Assembly: GCA_963920635.1 (NCBI GenBank)
Contig: OY987299.1
Coordinates: 17,163,401 to 17,227,400, forward strand
DNA length: 64,000 bases
Direction of reading: 5' to 3'
From: Pseudeuparius sepicola
Lineage: Eukaryota > Arthropoda > Insecta > Coleoptera > Anthribidae
The notes under the pieces were generated by a model. That model saw nothing but the letters and a program-made list of their open reading frames with translations. It was not told where the DNA came from and did no database searches. The position numbers and the translations under genes were made by a program. This document shows positions 34,609-43,674 of this stretch, one piece after another; position 1 is the first letter of the stretch; each line of letters starts with the position of its first letter.

Positions 34609-36212
34609 CTGCCGTGCAATACAAGAACCTAGTAACTCGACTTACTAGGTTTTTGCTTTGTTTGTATATTTGAAATTGCGACACGAATACGGACATGTAC
34701 CTATTTTTAAAATTGAAATCTTGCTTTTTATTGGCGAGAAACAAGCAGCGCGTTTTCTAGTAACTGGACTTTCCCAAGGTAGCATAAGTCATCAAATCGA
34801 GTTACTATAATATTTTTTTAATTTTAATTATTGCTCTCTCACTCTACAACTATAAAATACAGCAAAAAGAGTTATAACATGTGATTTTCATTTAATTCCA
34901 AATAGGAACATTTTATGTAGACTTGCTATGGTCCAAATTAAAAAAAAAAAAACAATAACCTAGTAACTTGTCTTACATTATTTAATAAGTTGTTCTTTTC
35001 CAGACAATAATTTTTAAGTTCTTTTACTAATTTGTAATTTTATATGAAAAACAAATTAAGAATGTAGCAACTCTACATACAATTAAAAATGTATGTATTA
35101 TTGAAACATAATGTCTCCTAAGTCGAGTTATGCCTTTGGCATAAATGGAATAAAAAATAAATGGAATAAAAAAATAAATGGAATAAAACAGAAGAAATTT
35201 TAGACATGGAGGATTTGGAAAAACTCATAAAGGAGTCGAACAAATTTAATAAAGTTATTGCTCTACATGCTGTAGATTTAAAAAGTTTGAAAATGGCTGC
35301 CTGCAGAGAAAAAAAGGCGGTGTTCTGTCCAAATTAAGTGATATTAGATCTGTGCAGTTTAGAAAAGGATCTAAAAAATTGTTCTACAAACTCTCACTAG
35401 AAGAAGAATTTTTAGAAGTGGCATTTTTACATCCTAAATTTAAATTTTCCTTGCCTGAATCATATACATACATTACCCAGAGGATTAAATACAAACAAGA
35501 AACACATCATAACTAAAGAACTATTACCACACATGCCACCTCGTAAACAACTCTTTTGGAAAAGTTTGTCAACTTCGGATGATCTAGAAGATTTAGGGAA
35601 ATCAACGGCCCAGCTTTGAAAATTTGAAATACGATTTATCCTGTGAATCATATTAATAATTGTTTTTTTGTTTTTATTACATTTTTAAGGCGACTGCTTA
35701 AAAAACCAAAGAAATTTAATTTAATTTTAACTTATTTAGAATATTTAATAAACAATTTAATATACAGAAACTATATTATTTACTTACTAAAAAGTTTATC
35801 AACTTGAACTTATAACTACAACTGGTAGCTTAAAACAATTTTGTTTATTTGCTATGGTTTTGTGTGGAATTTTTTTATCAATAAGTTACTGTAACTGGAT
35901 TTACTAGGTTTTTGGGATGGATTCTTAGCAGTGATTCGCTATAACTTCACTTACTAGGTTTTTGTTTTGCAAAAATTAGCATTTTATGAAACTAGTAACT
36001 AGAAAGGTGTGCGTATTTTGGTTTACGTACAGAATATTTAAAATCGGTTATAATAGTTTTAAAGAGCTACATTTTTTATTAAAGTACCCAAAATTTCATT
36101 AATTTAACTCTTAAAATAAAAACAACAGCAACCAAAATAACAATTTTAAAAAAAATCCCTTCAGTCTAAAATGACGTTTTTCGAGTTACTAGGTTCTTGT
36201 ATTGCACGGCAG
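34609..36212 (+). mobile_element. 1.6-kb TIR element carrying a broken unknown ORF
   Basis: Begins CTGCCGTGCAATACAAGAAC and ends with the exact complement GTTCTTGTATTGCACGGCAG; the match continues through CTAGTAACTCGA. The phrase ACTAGGTTTTTG recurs inside (about 34,645, 35,904, 35,959). A three-piece pseudogene lies at 35,206-35,616. An unambiguous target duplication is not visible because both ends abut T-runs. Confidence 0.85.
35206..35616 (+). pseudogene. frameshifted element-encoded protein, family not recognised
   Basis: Three open pieces follow one another: 35,206-35,337 (43 codons from ATG, MEDLEKLIKESNKFNKVIAL at its start), 35,316-35,513 in another frame (66 codons with SDIRSVQFRKGSKKLF and EEEFLEVAFLHPKFKFSLP), and 35,518-35,616 in a third (33 codons with MPPRKQLFWKSLSTSDDLED). 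The first shift falls in a run of seven A. Together they would give about 135 residues rich in Lys and Glu, probably the end of a larger protein. The position inside the TIRs makes it element-encoded. No catalytic motif is visible, so I cannot say whether it is a transposase. Confidence 0.6.
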
Positions 36213-37397
36213 TTTTGTGTGGGTTCTAGTTAACTATATTATATTCCGTGTAATGCACAGGAGGTTAGTCTAGGGTCTAATCCCGCCCAAAACCCCTGCC
36301 CCTTTCTACCTTATAGCTTAACTCCTTCATTTAGTTCATGTTATGTGATCCTACGGGAGCCCCAAGGATAAAGTAGACAAATGTGTGGGGTAGAGTTTGG
36401 TGCCAGCACAGCTTAGTCCGTTACCTATAAAACCTGGTATGCCATTTACAAATTAATTTGGATTCCTACCGCAGACGAAAATTTCTACCTTTAACACAAT
36501 TCGGGTTATGTTTGCGCTAAAACAAGTTTTCGGACTAGATTTAATTTCAGGCGTAATTTTCGAGATCCAAGAAATTCCCTGGAATTAAACTTTTGGAGAC
36601 GGGCTTTAATTTAATATTCTAGCACGCGTTTTCCGCGCAATTTAGCAGTTTTCGAGTTTTCCCAGAGCCGATAATTATGGAACTGACATGTGCTGTATTC
36701 AGTTAAGTGGAAGCTTTTGTATTTATGATTATGGGATTATATTTTATATGCGTTTACAAGTTGATAGTTTGTGAACTTAAAAATAATATTATACCTAGAT
36801 AGGTATCTATTTCTCTTTATATCGCGTTTGTTTCCTGTGCACACTTATAATATTAATGAATATTCTGATTAAACGAATTAGCACCCACTGATAACAGAAC
36901 ACTGCATAAATAAACATACAAACCGCCTAAACCAATAATGATTTGATATCTGTAACATTTTAAAGTTTATAGACATATTTATGTCCAGGGATAAGAAGTG
37001 TTAAAGACAAAAAAATTAAAATTGGTTTTCGATTTTCGAAGTAACTGGAGAGTATCCCGCTTAATCTCAAACCGAAATAGTTCTAAAATCAAGTTTTTAG
37101 AGTTGATTTTGATCAAAAATTTCAAAATTGTTTGAAATAATTTTATTAAAATTTCCAAGGCTAATTTTAAACATACTTATACAAATCCATAAAAACTTTA
37201 TTTTTGGAGAAAATCGTCTGAACTTTTTTCTTCTTCTTTTGACCTTCCTGCCATTTTTAAAATGCAAAAAATATACAGCTAGTTTCATTCTGCAGGGTGT
37301 CAAAGTTGAGCACGATAGGAATTGTAAAGGCATCTGGCGAGTCCAGTAGTGTACCATGTCCATCAGTGACTAGTTAGGTATAGTTCTTTCTATAGTC
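36213..37397. other. no gene seen
   Basis: Includes a moderately GC-rich piece at 36,480-36,690 without an open frame. Overlapping frames at 37,097-37,363 on both strands are not gene-like. Confidence 0.45.
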
Positions 37398-37520
37398 ACT
37401 GGTATAGTGGATACCATGAATCTTGATCCCTGCGTCACAATGGCCAACAATGCAATTTTCATTGTCGACTATTATTGTGATGCAGGGATCATTATTCGTG
37501 ATATCAAGTATACTATGGAA
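37398..37520. repeat. imperfect palindrome
   Basis: GATCCCTGCGTCACAA (37,425) pairs with TTGTGATGCAGGGATC (37,475-37,490). The pairing continues outward imperfectly through GGTATAGTGGATACCATGAA. Confidence 0.75.
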
Positions 37521-37652
37521 TCTCCTCAAAACAGTTGAATGGTCCATAGCACCACTCAAAGTAAATTCAATGAAAATATATACTGGGTATTTTTCTCAAA
37601 ATGCTGAGAATTTGTGATCTCGTGATAGATCAATGCAATAACAAAAAATATT

Positions 37653-37844
37653 AAGAGGGATGTTTTATGGGCAAAGCAGGTAAAGAATTATCAGTTGAAA
37701 AAATGCACTCGATGGAATCCGTATGCTCTGATCGCTTAGTTGGTTCAAAGCATCTACGGGCGAGTCTCAGGTTCGAATCCCGGTTGGAGTGCATTTTTTC
37801 CACTGATTATACTTTACCTGCTATGCCAGTAAAATATCCTTCTT
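37653..37844 (+). mobile_element. tRNA-like pol III unit inside a 58-bp inverted repeat
   Basis: The core has an A box TCGCTTAGTTGG (37,732) and a perfect B box GGTTCGAATCC (37,770), spaced as in a tRNA gene. It is followed by a T6 terminator (37,794-37,799). The arms 37,653-37,710 and 37,787-37,844 are inverted copies with few mismatches, for example AAAAAATGCACTC against GAGTGCATTTTTT. The tRNA cloverleaf itself is poor: the anticodon stem does not pair and the nearest matching acceptor bases (GCACTC/GAGTGC) lie 20 bases too far out on the 5' side. It is a tRNA-derived element rather than a functional tRNA. Confidence 0.75.
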
Positions 37845-38140
37845 GATTTATATTTACAGGTACCTACAATAAACATTTTCAGATTTTACTGATACGGAGG
37901 GTGAGTCATTTCGTTGAATAACCCTGTACATAATAAAGTTCATTTCATTAATGATGATGATAATAATTGTCCCTGTGTTTTTGTACCTAACCTTTTTTGC
38001 TTCATGTATTTTATGTGTGAAATCATTGAAATATAATATTGAAATGTAGGTATATTTTTTTTATTCGACAATATAAAAATGTTCAATCCTACATCGCTTT
38101 GTATCTATGTTAAAAATAGTATACTTTGGCGGTAGAGGGG

Positions 38141-38280
38141 CAGTGACGTAGCTAGGTGGGGCGATCGCCCCCCCCCCCCCCACCCCGCCCCTTTAGCCTG
38201 AGCGCCCCCAGCCCTGCCGCCTGCGCCGATCTGGCCCACTACCCGCTGCCCAGCTCCCCGCAGTCCCCGCGAGAATGTTT
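38141..38280 (+). mobile_element. solo end of another hAT-like element, GC-rich
   Basis: CAGTGACGTAGCTAGG resembles hAT termini and is followed by a C-rich, GC-rich tail of about 120 bp. No inverted partner was found nearby. Confidence 0.5.
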
Positions 38281-38359
38281 TTTAACGCGCTTTTAAAACT
38301 AACTAAAAAGTATAAAATATTATAAAATCGGACTCAAAAGTATAAAATAATTTCTGCTA

Positions 38360-39029
38360 CACGGGCGTAGCCAAGGGGGGGGTTTCGGGGGTTCAAACCC
38401 CCCCCCCCCCCCGAAATAAGCAAAATATTATCTAATATTATACCGAAAAAATACGAGGAGTGAAGAGTTAAATTATTATTACGTTTGAATATATGTAGTA
38501 ATAGTAGCGCCTAGCGCCATCTTTTGACGAGAGGCAGACGCAGTTGCAGCCAAACTTGCCTACCCCGAAATCTAGTTTGGAATGCCTAGATATGTGCGAT
38601 AAAAACCTTTATCCTAATATTTACACATTTCTACAAATCTTGGCTACCATTCCTGTATCCACTGCTACCCCAGAAAGGTCTTTCTCGAGCCTAAGGAGAC
38701 TGAAAAACTATTTACGAAACACTACAAGTGAAAACAGACTTAATGGTTTGGCTCTAATGAACATTCACTATGGAACAGAAATTCATGCAGATGAAGTAGT
38801 TGATATATTTAAAAGAAAAAGCCGAAGATTTCTTCTTTAATGGTTTTAGATTTAGCGCAGAGGAACGAAATTAATTTATCCATTTCATTTAAAGTTAAGA
38901 ACTTTATAAATATGTCGTAGTTTTTCGGATGAATATATAGATATTAAATTTCATGTAAGTATATTTTTGTTGTTTTATTTACTTCTCAAACTAAACCCCC
39001 CCCAAAACTAAATCCTTGCTACGCCCGTG
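38360..39029 (+). mobile_element. hAT element copy B (670 bp) with 8-bp target duplication
   Basis: Begins CACGGGCGTAGCC and ends GCTACGCCCGTG. The 8 bp TTCTGCTA occur directly on both sides (38,352-38,359 and 39,030-39,037), the hallmark of hAT insertion. Compared with copies C and D it has lost the promoter and the N-terminal coding part: sequence up to GCAGTTGCAGCC is joined to TGCCTACCCCG. Confidence 0.97.
38544..38840 (+). pseudogene. hAT transposase C-terminal dimerisation domain, remnant in copy B
   Basis: 98 codons; the family part starts at LPTPKSSLECLDMC. Residues ATPERSFSSLRRLKNYLRNT and then RLNGLALMNIH are the conserved core of the hAT C-terminal dimerisation region as seen in ZMYM1-like and p52-repressor-like insect transposases. 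The catalytic acidic residues lie upstream in a full-length protein and are missing, so the fragment cannot act as a transposase. The ATG is supplied by the deletion junction and is probably accidental. It is intact to the natural stop, unlike copy D. Confidence 0.85.
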
Positions 39030-39051
39030 TTCTGCTAGACCCATACAGATT

Positions 39052-39201
39052 TGGGGCGCGTGCAATAGATAATAATAAGGAGTGTAGAAAAGTAGCTACC
39101 ATTGGAAAACATTATTTGCAGTGCAATAGGTACAATAATTGTTAGTGACTTAAGTGTGCTTGCATCAATAATTATTATTATTAGCTATTGCATGCGCCCC
39201 A
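39052..39201. mobile_element. 150-bp MITE
   Basis: TGGGGCGCGTGCAATAGATA pairs with TAGCTATTGCATGCGCCCCA; the arms continue through ATAATAA/TTATTAT. Confidence 0.8.
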
Positions 39202-39427
39202 CGTTTTTTAGTCCTTTTTTAAATATTAAAAAGTATATATTTTTTTGTTTTTTTATATGTGACTGGTGTTACTTTTCTTTTAAACCAAAGAATAACAAGT
39301 TTTTTTTTATATAGTGTATATAGTTTTATATTATAAAGTGCTATTCATAAAGTTAGCATCAAATGGGAAAAATTTGTATTATACGATTTTTTTGAAAACA
39401 TGATTTTGGGATATGTTGGAACAATAA

Positions 39428-39482
39428 CGGCCCTCGTAATGGGACAAATGATTGTATTGAAAAAGCTATTTTACGAGGGCCG
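39428..39482. repeat. 12-bp perfect hairpin
   Basis: CGGCCCTCGTAA and TTACGAGGGCCG enclose a 31-nt loop. Confidence 0.8.
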
Positions 39483-39835
39483 TGGTTGGAGCATACTGCG
39501 CTTAAAGAGAGTCTTGACGTCATAGCCCATTCCTGTCAAATTTGACATAAAACTAAAAATTTGGAAAAATTGGGTTTGTCTTTTGGAATATCGGAAAAAA
39601 ATGTGTTATATGCCAATTTTCAGAAAGATATCAGGATATTTGTTTTTTCTTCATTACATCTCTTCAAATTGGAACACGATATTTTTCCAGCAACATAACT
39701 TAAGACACTTATTTACTGGCTTCTTTCTTACTAATCCATAAAAAAATATTACCACTCCACCAATATTGTGTGGTCCATACAATAACCACTACTATACGGG
39801 GCAGCTCACAGAGAAACAAGGCCACTTAATATTTG

Positions 39836-40326
39836 TCATTTTACTTCCTTTTTAAATTTACTCGGCTGTAGGCTTTTGAGATTTACATTCAGGCTATTAT
39901 AAACTTTGCAAATTGAATATGTAAAAGACCTTTGAAATAGTGCAGTATGATGTTTGGGCACATTAACAAGCAACTGATTCCTGGTATTAACTGAGTGGAT
40001 ATCGTTCTGAAATATAACCTTATCAAATAAATATTTAGGAGTTTTGGAAGTTGTTAAATTTTGATAAAAACAGCAAGAATGAAATAGGCGACGTTGGGCC
40101 ATGGATAACAGCTCCGCATCTTTCAATATATGGGAAATAGATTCACGTCTTCTATAATACCGTATGTGAAACGAAGGCAACTGTATTCGCGTGGCATCAA
40201 ATTTTGTTATGCAGGTGTTGTACAGAACATCAGCGTAATTAAAATTACTTAATACTAGGGATTCAGTGAGAAGTAACTTCATGCGTTGATTTAAAATTTT
40301 CCGATGCGGATAAAGTGCCTTTAGGC
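39836..40326 (-). pseudogene. CR1/jockey-like reverse transcriptase, C-terminal part
   Basis: An open frame (ATG-initiated from 40,282, open further upstream to 40,326) encodes the region after the reverse transcriptase core of a non-LTR retrotransposon: LTESLVLSNFNYADVLYNTC, ISHILKDAELLSMAQRRLFH, then RSFTYSICKVYNSLN at the end. This order is typical of CR1/jockey-type pol C-termini in insects. It is the downstream half of a gene whose upstream half lies at 41,455-41,824; hAT copy C separates them. The reading is fairly intact here, but the upstream half has an in-frame stop. Confidence 0.8.
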
Positions 40327-40518
40327 CACGGGCGTAGCCAGGATTTAGTTTTGGGGGGGGGGGGTTAGTTTGAGAAGTAAATAAAACAACAAAAATATAC
40401 TTACATGAAATTTAATATCTATATATTCATCCGAAAAACTACGACATATTTATAAAGTTCTTAACTTTAAATGAAATGGATAAATTAATTTCGTTCCTCT
40501 GCGCTAAATCTAAAACCA

Positions 40519-40818
40519 TTAAAGAAGAAATCTTCGGCTTTTTCTTTTAAGTATATCCACTACTTCATCTGCATGAATTTCTGTTCCATAGTGAATGTTC
40601 ATTAGAGCCAAACCATTAAGTCTGTTTTCACTTGTAGTGTTTCGTAAATAGTTTTTCAGTCTCCTTAGGCTCGAGAAAGACCTTTCTGGGGTAGCAGTGG
40701 ATACAGGAATGGTAGCCAAGATTTGTAGTAATGTGTAAATATTAGGATAAAGGTTTTTATCGCACATATCTAGGCATTCCAAACTAGATTTCGGGGTAGG
40801 CAGTCTTCTTATCAGCAT
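40519..40818 (-). pseudogene. hAT transposase C-terminal dimerisation domain, copy C
   Basis: 99 codons containing ERSFSSLRRLKNYLRNTTSE and the FKRK-like end with natural stop. The family-specific part begins LPTPKSS; the leading MLIRR is the N-terminal coding region read out of frame across the deletion junction. It therefore overlaps the frame at 40,784-41,026 by 35 bp. Catalytic residues are missing. If translated, it could at most dimerise. Confidence 0.85.
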
Positions 40819-41026
40819 GCAAGGTAGCTGAAGCTTTGATAGCTAAATCCAAATTTGTTTCTTTATTAGAAACCCCTTGACCTTGACTACACCACTTTTT
40901 CCAGTAGTCCATACCTTTAGGTTTATCACCCTTCCTTTTCTTCCCCTCCATTTTTCGACAGTAATAATGATTCACGTATCTATCCTTAACAAGGTCATCG
41001 AATAACAGTGCACTAAAATTACTCAC
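40784..41026 (-). CDS. truncated N-terminal hAT transposase reading frame, copy C
   Basis: 80 codons from MSNFSALLFDDLVK, or alternatively from an internal Met at MEGKKRKGDKPK; both lie downstream of a TATA box at 41,141-41,147 (minus strand). The basic segment MEGKKRKGDKPKGMDYWKKW fits the N-terminus of insect hAT transposases of the ZMYM1-like type. The last residues KTAYPEI come from the C-terminal part read out of frame after the internal deletion. An identical 80-residue product is encoded in copy D, so the frame has been kept in both. That may only reflect a recent common origin. Confidence 0.6.
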   Translation of the reverse strand: MSNFSALLFDDLVKDRYVNHYYCRKMEGKKRKGDKPKGMDYWKKWCSQGQGVSNKETNLDLAIKASATLHADKKTAYPEI

Positions 41027-41135
41027 TTACACGGTACACTTAATTCTCTTCACTATTCGTTCACCACTTTTCACTTTTATTCGCTTCGAGTTCGCATGGA
41101 ACAATACTGCCGTAAGCGCGGTCACGCGCCGCGGC

Positions 41136-41205
41136 GCCGCTTATATAGCAGCCCAGTAGCCGTCCAGAAACTTCCACGAACTTTCACAAAGTTCCGCTCA
41201 TTTCG
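41136..41205 (-). promoter_or_regulatory. hAT internal promoter, copy C: TATA box and heat-shock-like motifs
   Basis: On the minus strand a TATATAAG box (41,141-41,147) lies about 20 bp downstream of AGAAACTTCC (41,166) and GAACTTTC (41,178). Both fit the GAAnnTTC pairing of heat-shock elements. They sit in three 10-bp repeats of the type GTGGAAGTTC. Confidence 0.5.
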
Positions 41206-41454
41206 ACCGAGGGGCGTGGCGAATACTCGAGAAACAATGCAAAGTGTCCCTACAATACAAAATAGTTCGGCTGCAACTGCGTCTGCCTCTCGTCAAAAGA
41301 TGGCGCTAGGCGCTACTATTACTACATATATTCAAACGTAATAATAATTTAACTCTTCACTCCTCGTATTTTTTCGGTAAAATATTAGGTAATATTTTGC
41401 TTATTTCGGGGGGGGTTTGAACCCCCGAACCCCCCCCCCTTGGCTACGCCCGTG

Positions 41455-41824
41455 CTTTAGGCTCAAGTAGGCCTTCTTGAGCATATGAGATACATAAGTA
41501 GGAAAACGCAAATCCGAGTCCATCAGAACGCCCAAATTTTTCGCTTATGTAACCAATGGAATTTTCTCATTATTAATTGAAAGGCTAAAGTTTTGCGCAC
41601 ATTTTAGACGAGACAATTTAGGGCCAAACAGAACAACTGCAGATTTTTGGGGATTAATGCTTAGGCAATGGCTCCTCGGTGCATCAAACAATGCCTGCAG
41701 ATCATTATTGATCGCACGGGTAGCGTTTCCAGTATTAACAAAATTGAAGGATAAATACAGTTGCGTATCATCAGCATAATAATGTGAATTGCAATGATTC
41801 AAATAGGTGTGAAATAATGTTGTC
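41455..41824 (-). pseudogene. CR1/jockey-like reverse transcriptase, catalytic part
   Basis: Contains YADDTQLYLSF, the polymerase catalytic motif with both aspartates (YADD at 41,778-41,767). It is preceded by GTTLFHTYL (the usual GPxLF) and followed by SINPQKSAVVLFGPKLSR, then past one stop NLGVLMDSDLRFPTYVSHML and KKAYLSLK. That leads directly into ALYPHRKILNQRMKLLLTES at 40,326 on the far side of hAT copy C. The stop after IPLVT and the interruption at 41,825 make it a pseudogene. RT domains 1-4 are not visible upstream. Confidence 0.85.
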
Positions 41825-42049
41825 CCAAAGTCTACAAATAGGTATACTAATATTTGTAGACTTTGGTAAATAACGGAAAGTCAATATGAACCTGCCCCCG
41901 TATAACTTAGCTTGACGGCGATTTCGTTTAATCGCCCCCGTAAATGCGAAGCGTGCGAGGTGACGCTGATTTACGACCGGTCGCAAAAAATTGTCGGCTT
42001 TTCCGAGAGATCAAAGAAGTGAACGGACTTTAGTATTTCTAGACTTTGG
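41825..42049. mobile_element. 225-bp element with CCAAAGTCTA termini
   Basis: CCAAAGTCTACAAATA at the left and TATTTCTAGACTTTGG at the right. Its last 100 bp (TTTACGACC, TCGCAAAAAATTGT, AACAAAGAAGTGA-like tracts) match 58,865-58,952. It breaks the reverse transcriptase frame at GTTLF, so it inserted into the retrotransposon. The flanking bases are not duplicated clearly. A small hairpin (41,825-41,866) lies at the left end. Confidence 0.7.
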
Positions 42050-42135
42050 TTTCATTTCCAGCCGCAACTATCCAAGATAGAGCCCGATGCCCTGTCCCCT
42101 CCCCACCCCCCTCCCATCTCCCATCCCCCACTCAC

Positions 42136-42319
42136 TTCTCCCGGTCAGTGTCCGGCGCGTCGTTGCGGTTCCGGTCGGCGGCGGCGCCGGCGAAGGGGGC
42201 GGGCGGGGGTGCGCGGCCCCCGCCGGGCGCCTCGCTTGGCGGGCCCTCGCACATCACGGCGCGGTCGGGCCGGCGGCCCGGGGCGCCCCGCCGGCGACGG
42301 CGGCGGCGTCCGAAGGCGT
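42136..42319 (-). CDS. candidate internal exon of an unknown host gene, very GC-rich
   Basis: On the minus strand a pyrimidine-rich tract and CCTCGTTGCAG (AG at 42,321-42,320) are followed by 184 bp of open frame ending GAGAA/GTGAGT (GT at 42,135-42,134). Both splice sites are near consensus, and the only long open frame agrees with them: two bases, 60 codons, two bases. The peptide is arginine-rich at first (AFGRRRRRRRGAP), then PDRAVMCEGPPSEAPGGGRA, then Pro/Ala-rich and acidic. I recognise no family. The G+C content is far above the AT-rich surroundings. G-runs follow the donor, a common intronic splicing enhancer pattern. If real, the surrounding transposon-filled DNA is intron. Confidence 0.45.
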
Positions 42320-42616
42320 CTGCAACGAGGAAAAGTTCAATGGTCGATGGTAGCGTCATACTCATCCCCAGGCAAAATAATATAACCAGACTGCTAATAA
42401 CGAATTGCGTAACCATTGGGCTAGGGCTAGTCCCGTCATATACAGAGCTGGAAATACCATGTTTGGTGTCCCGAAGTACCAGCAGTGGCGGATACAGGGA
42501 GGGGCGGGGAGGGGGGCGACCGCTCCCCCCTTTTCTACAACCAATATTATTGTATGATTCAATTTTGTTGGTTGGATTATCGTCTTAGTACGTAAGAAAA
42601 CTAATATTTCATTCTT

Positions 42617-42653
42617 GTCGACGTTTCGACCTATTTATTTGGTCTTCATCAGG
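42617..42653 (-). ncRNA. hammerhead-ribozyme-like motif of Penelope-type elements
   Basis: The minus strand reads CCTGATGA, AGACC, a loop AAATAAATA, GGTC, GAAAC, GTCGAC. CTGATGA and GAAA are the two invariant hammerhead core strands, and GACC/GGTC forms stem II. Such minimal hammerheads with a very short stem III are known from Penelope-like retroelements. An extra A follows CTGATGA, so cleavage may be impaired. Nothing else of a Penelope element was recognised. Confidence 0.5.
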
Positions 42654-43674
42654 ACACTACAATTTTTGAATAAATAATTATTAAAAGTTGTCAAGGATAT
42701 ACATAGTGACATAAATGAACACAGTAAACAAGTAAAATTTTTGTACTTTAACAAACAAAAAAACTAGTACTCCTACAGTTAAAACAGTTTAAAATTAAGA
42801 GAAAAATTCCTCCCCTTTTTATTATACCAGGTACTTACACATAAAAGTAGATTTCTTCTGTCGAAATTTATAGTTTTGAAAACTTCTTAGTATTATTAAT
42901 TTCGACGCGCACGCCTAGGGATAATCAGTCCTCTGAACCTCGCCTTGGTTCTATTTTTAATTGCGAAGACGAAAGCGCGGTGCATTTTTTGCACTGTTGC
43001 AGTCGGCCAATAGCGACAAATCGTTCTCCGCGCTCCCCGCTTCCCCGCGGACGCAATCTCTCAGTGCGCCTACTTTACAACCGGAATGTTATTAGGTAAT
43101 CTAAAAACGCTCTTTAGTTGCACACTAGAAATAAAAACATTTCTTAATTTGGTAATACAAGGTTGGCAGCAATGTTTTGGGCAAAAATGTCAGAACTTGT
43201 GACAGATGCCTAACTTTAACCTTTGATATTCGATCTCTGTGTATGTGGCTCTAATCTAACTTCAAACCAGAAACTATAACTATAGCCTGTTTCTGTTTCT
43301 ATATGCTTGAAAGAACAGAGTTTAATGTTAATTTATATTTATTTAAATTTATGATTCGTGTGCGAGTAAAATGTAAATTCTGTTGATTGCGGCCCTGTCC
43401 TCCGTCACCTATCAATAATATCAATATGGCCGCCGCTTAGGGAATTCTAGGGACATGAAATATTTGCCTGTTACAATCTAGTGTACAATTAAAGAGCGTT
43501 TTTAGTATATTTTCCTCAGTTTCTCAATAAAGCTTGTGCTGGCAATACCAGTTTCCCGATAAGCAATGCATCGGCGGAAATAAATTTTTCTTCACTTAAA
43601 AGAATTAAAACTTGGTTACGTACCATTATGGTCCAAGACAGACTAAGTAATTCAGCCCTATTTAAATATCGTCC

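Larger units (their letters stand above)
40327..41454 (-). mobile_element. hAT element copy C (1,128 bp), inserted in a retrotransposon
   Basis: Terminal repeats CACGGGCGTAGCC and GGCTACGCCCGTG. The 8 bp CTTTAGGC flank both ends (40,319-40,326 and 41,455-41,462). The element reads on the minus strand. It shares with copy D the same start region, N-terminal frame and internal deletion junction, so the two come from one deleted parent. Poly-G/C tracts adjoin both termini. It landed in a CR1/jockey-like pol sequence and is younger than it. Confidence 0.97.

Noticed and set aside
41096..41341. 81-codon + frame
   Set aside because: It is antisense to the hAT promoter region in copy C.
42046..42588. 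180-codon + frame through the GC-rich block
   Set aside because: The opposite strand has matching splice sites at the block borders, and the + frame runs on into unrelated transposon sequence. Openness is due to high G+C.
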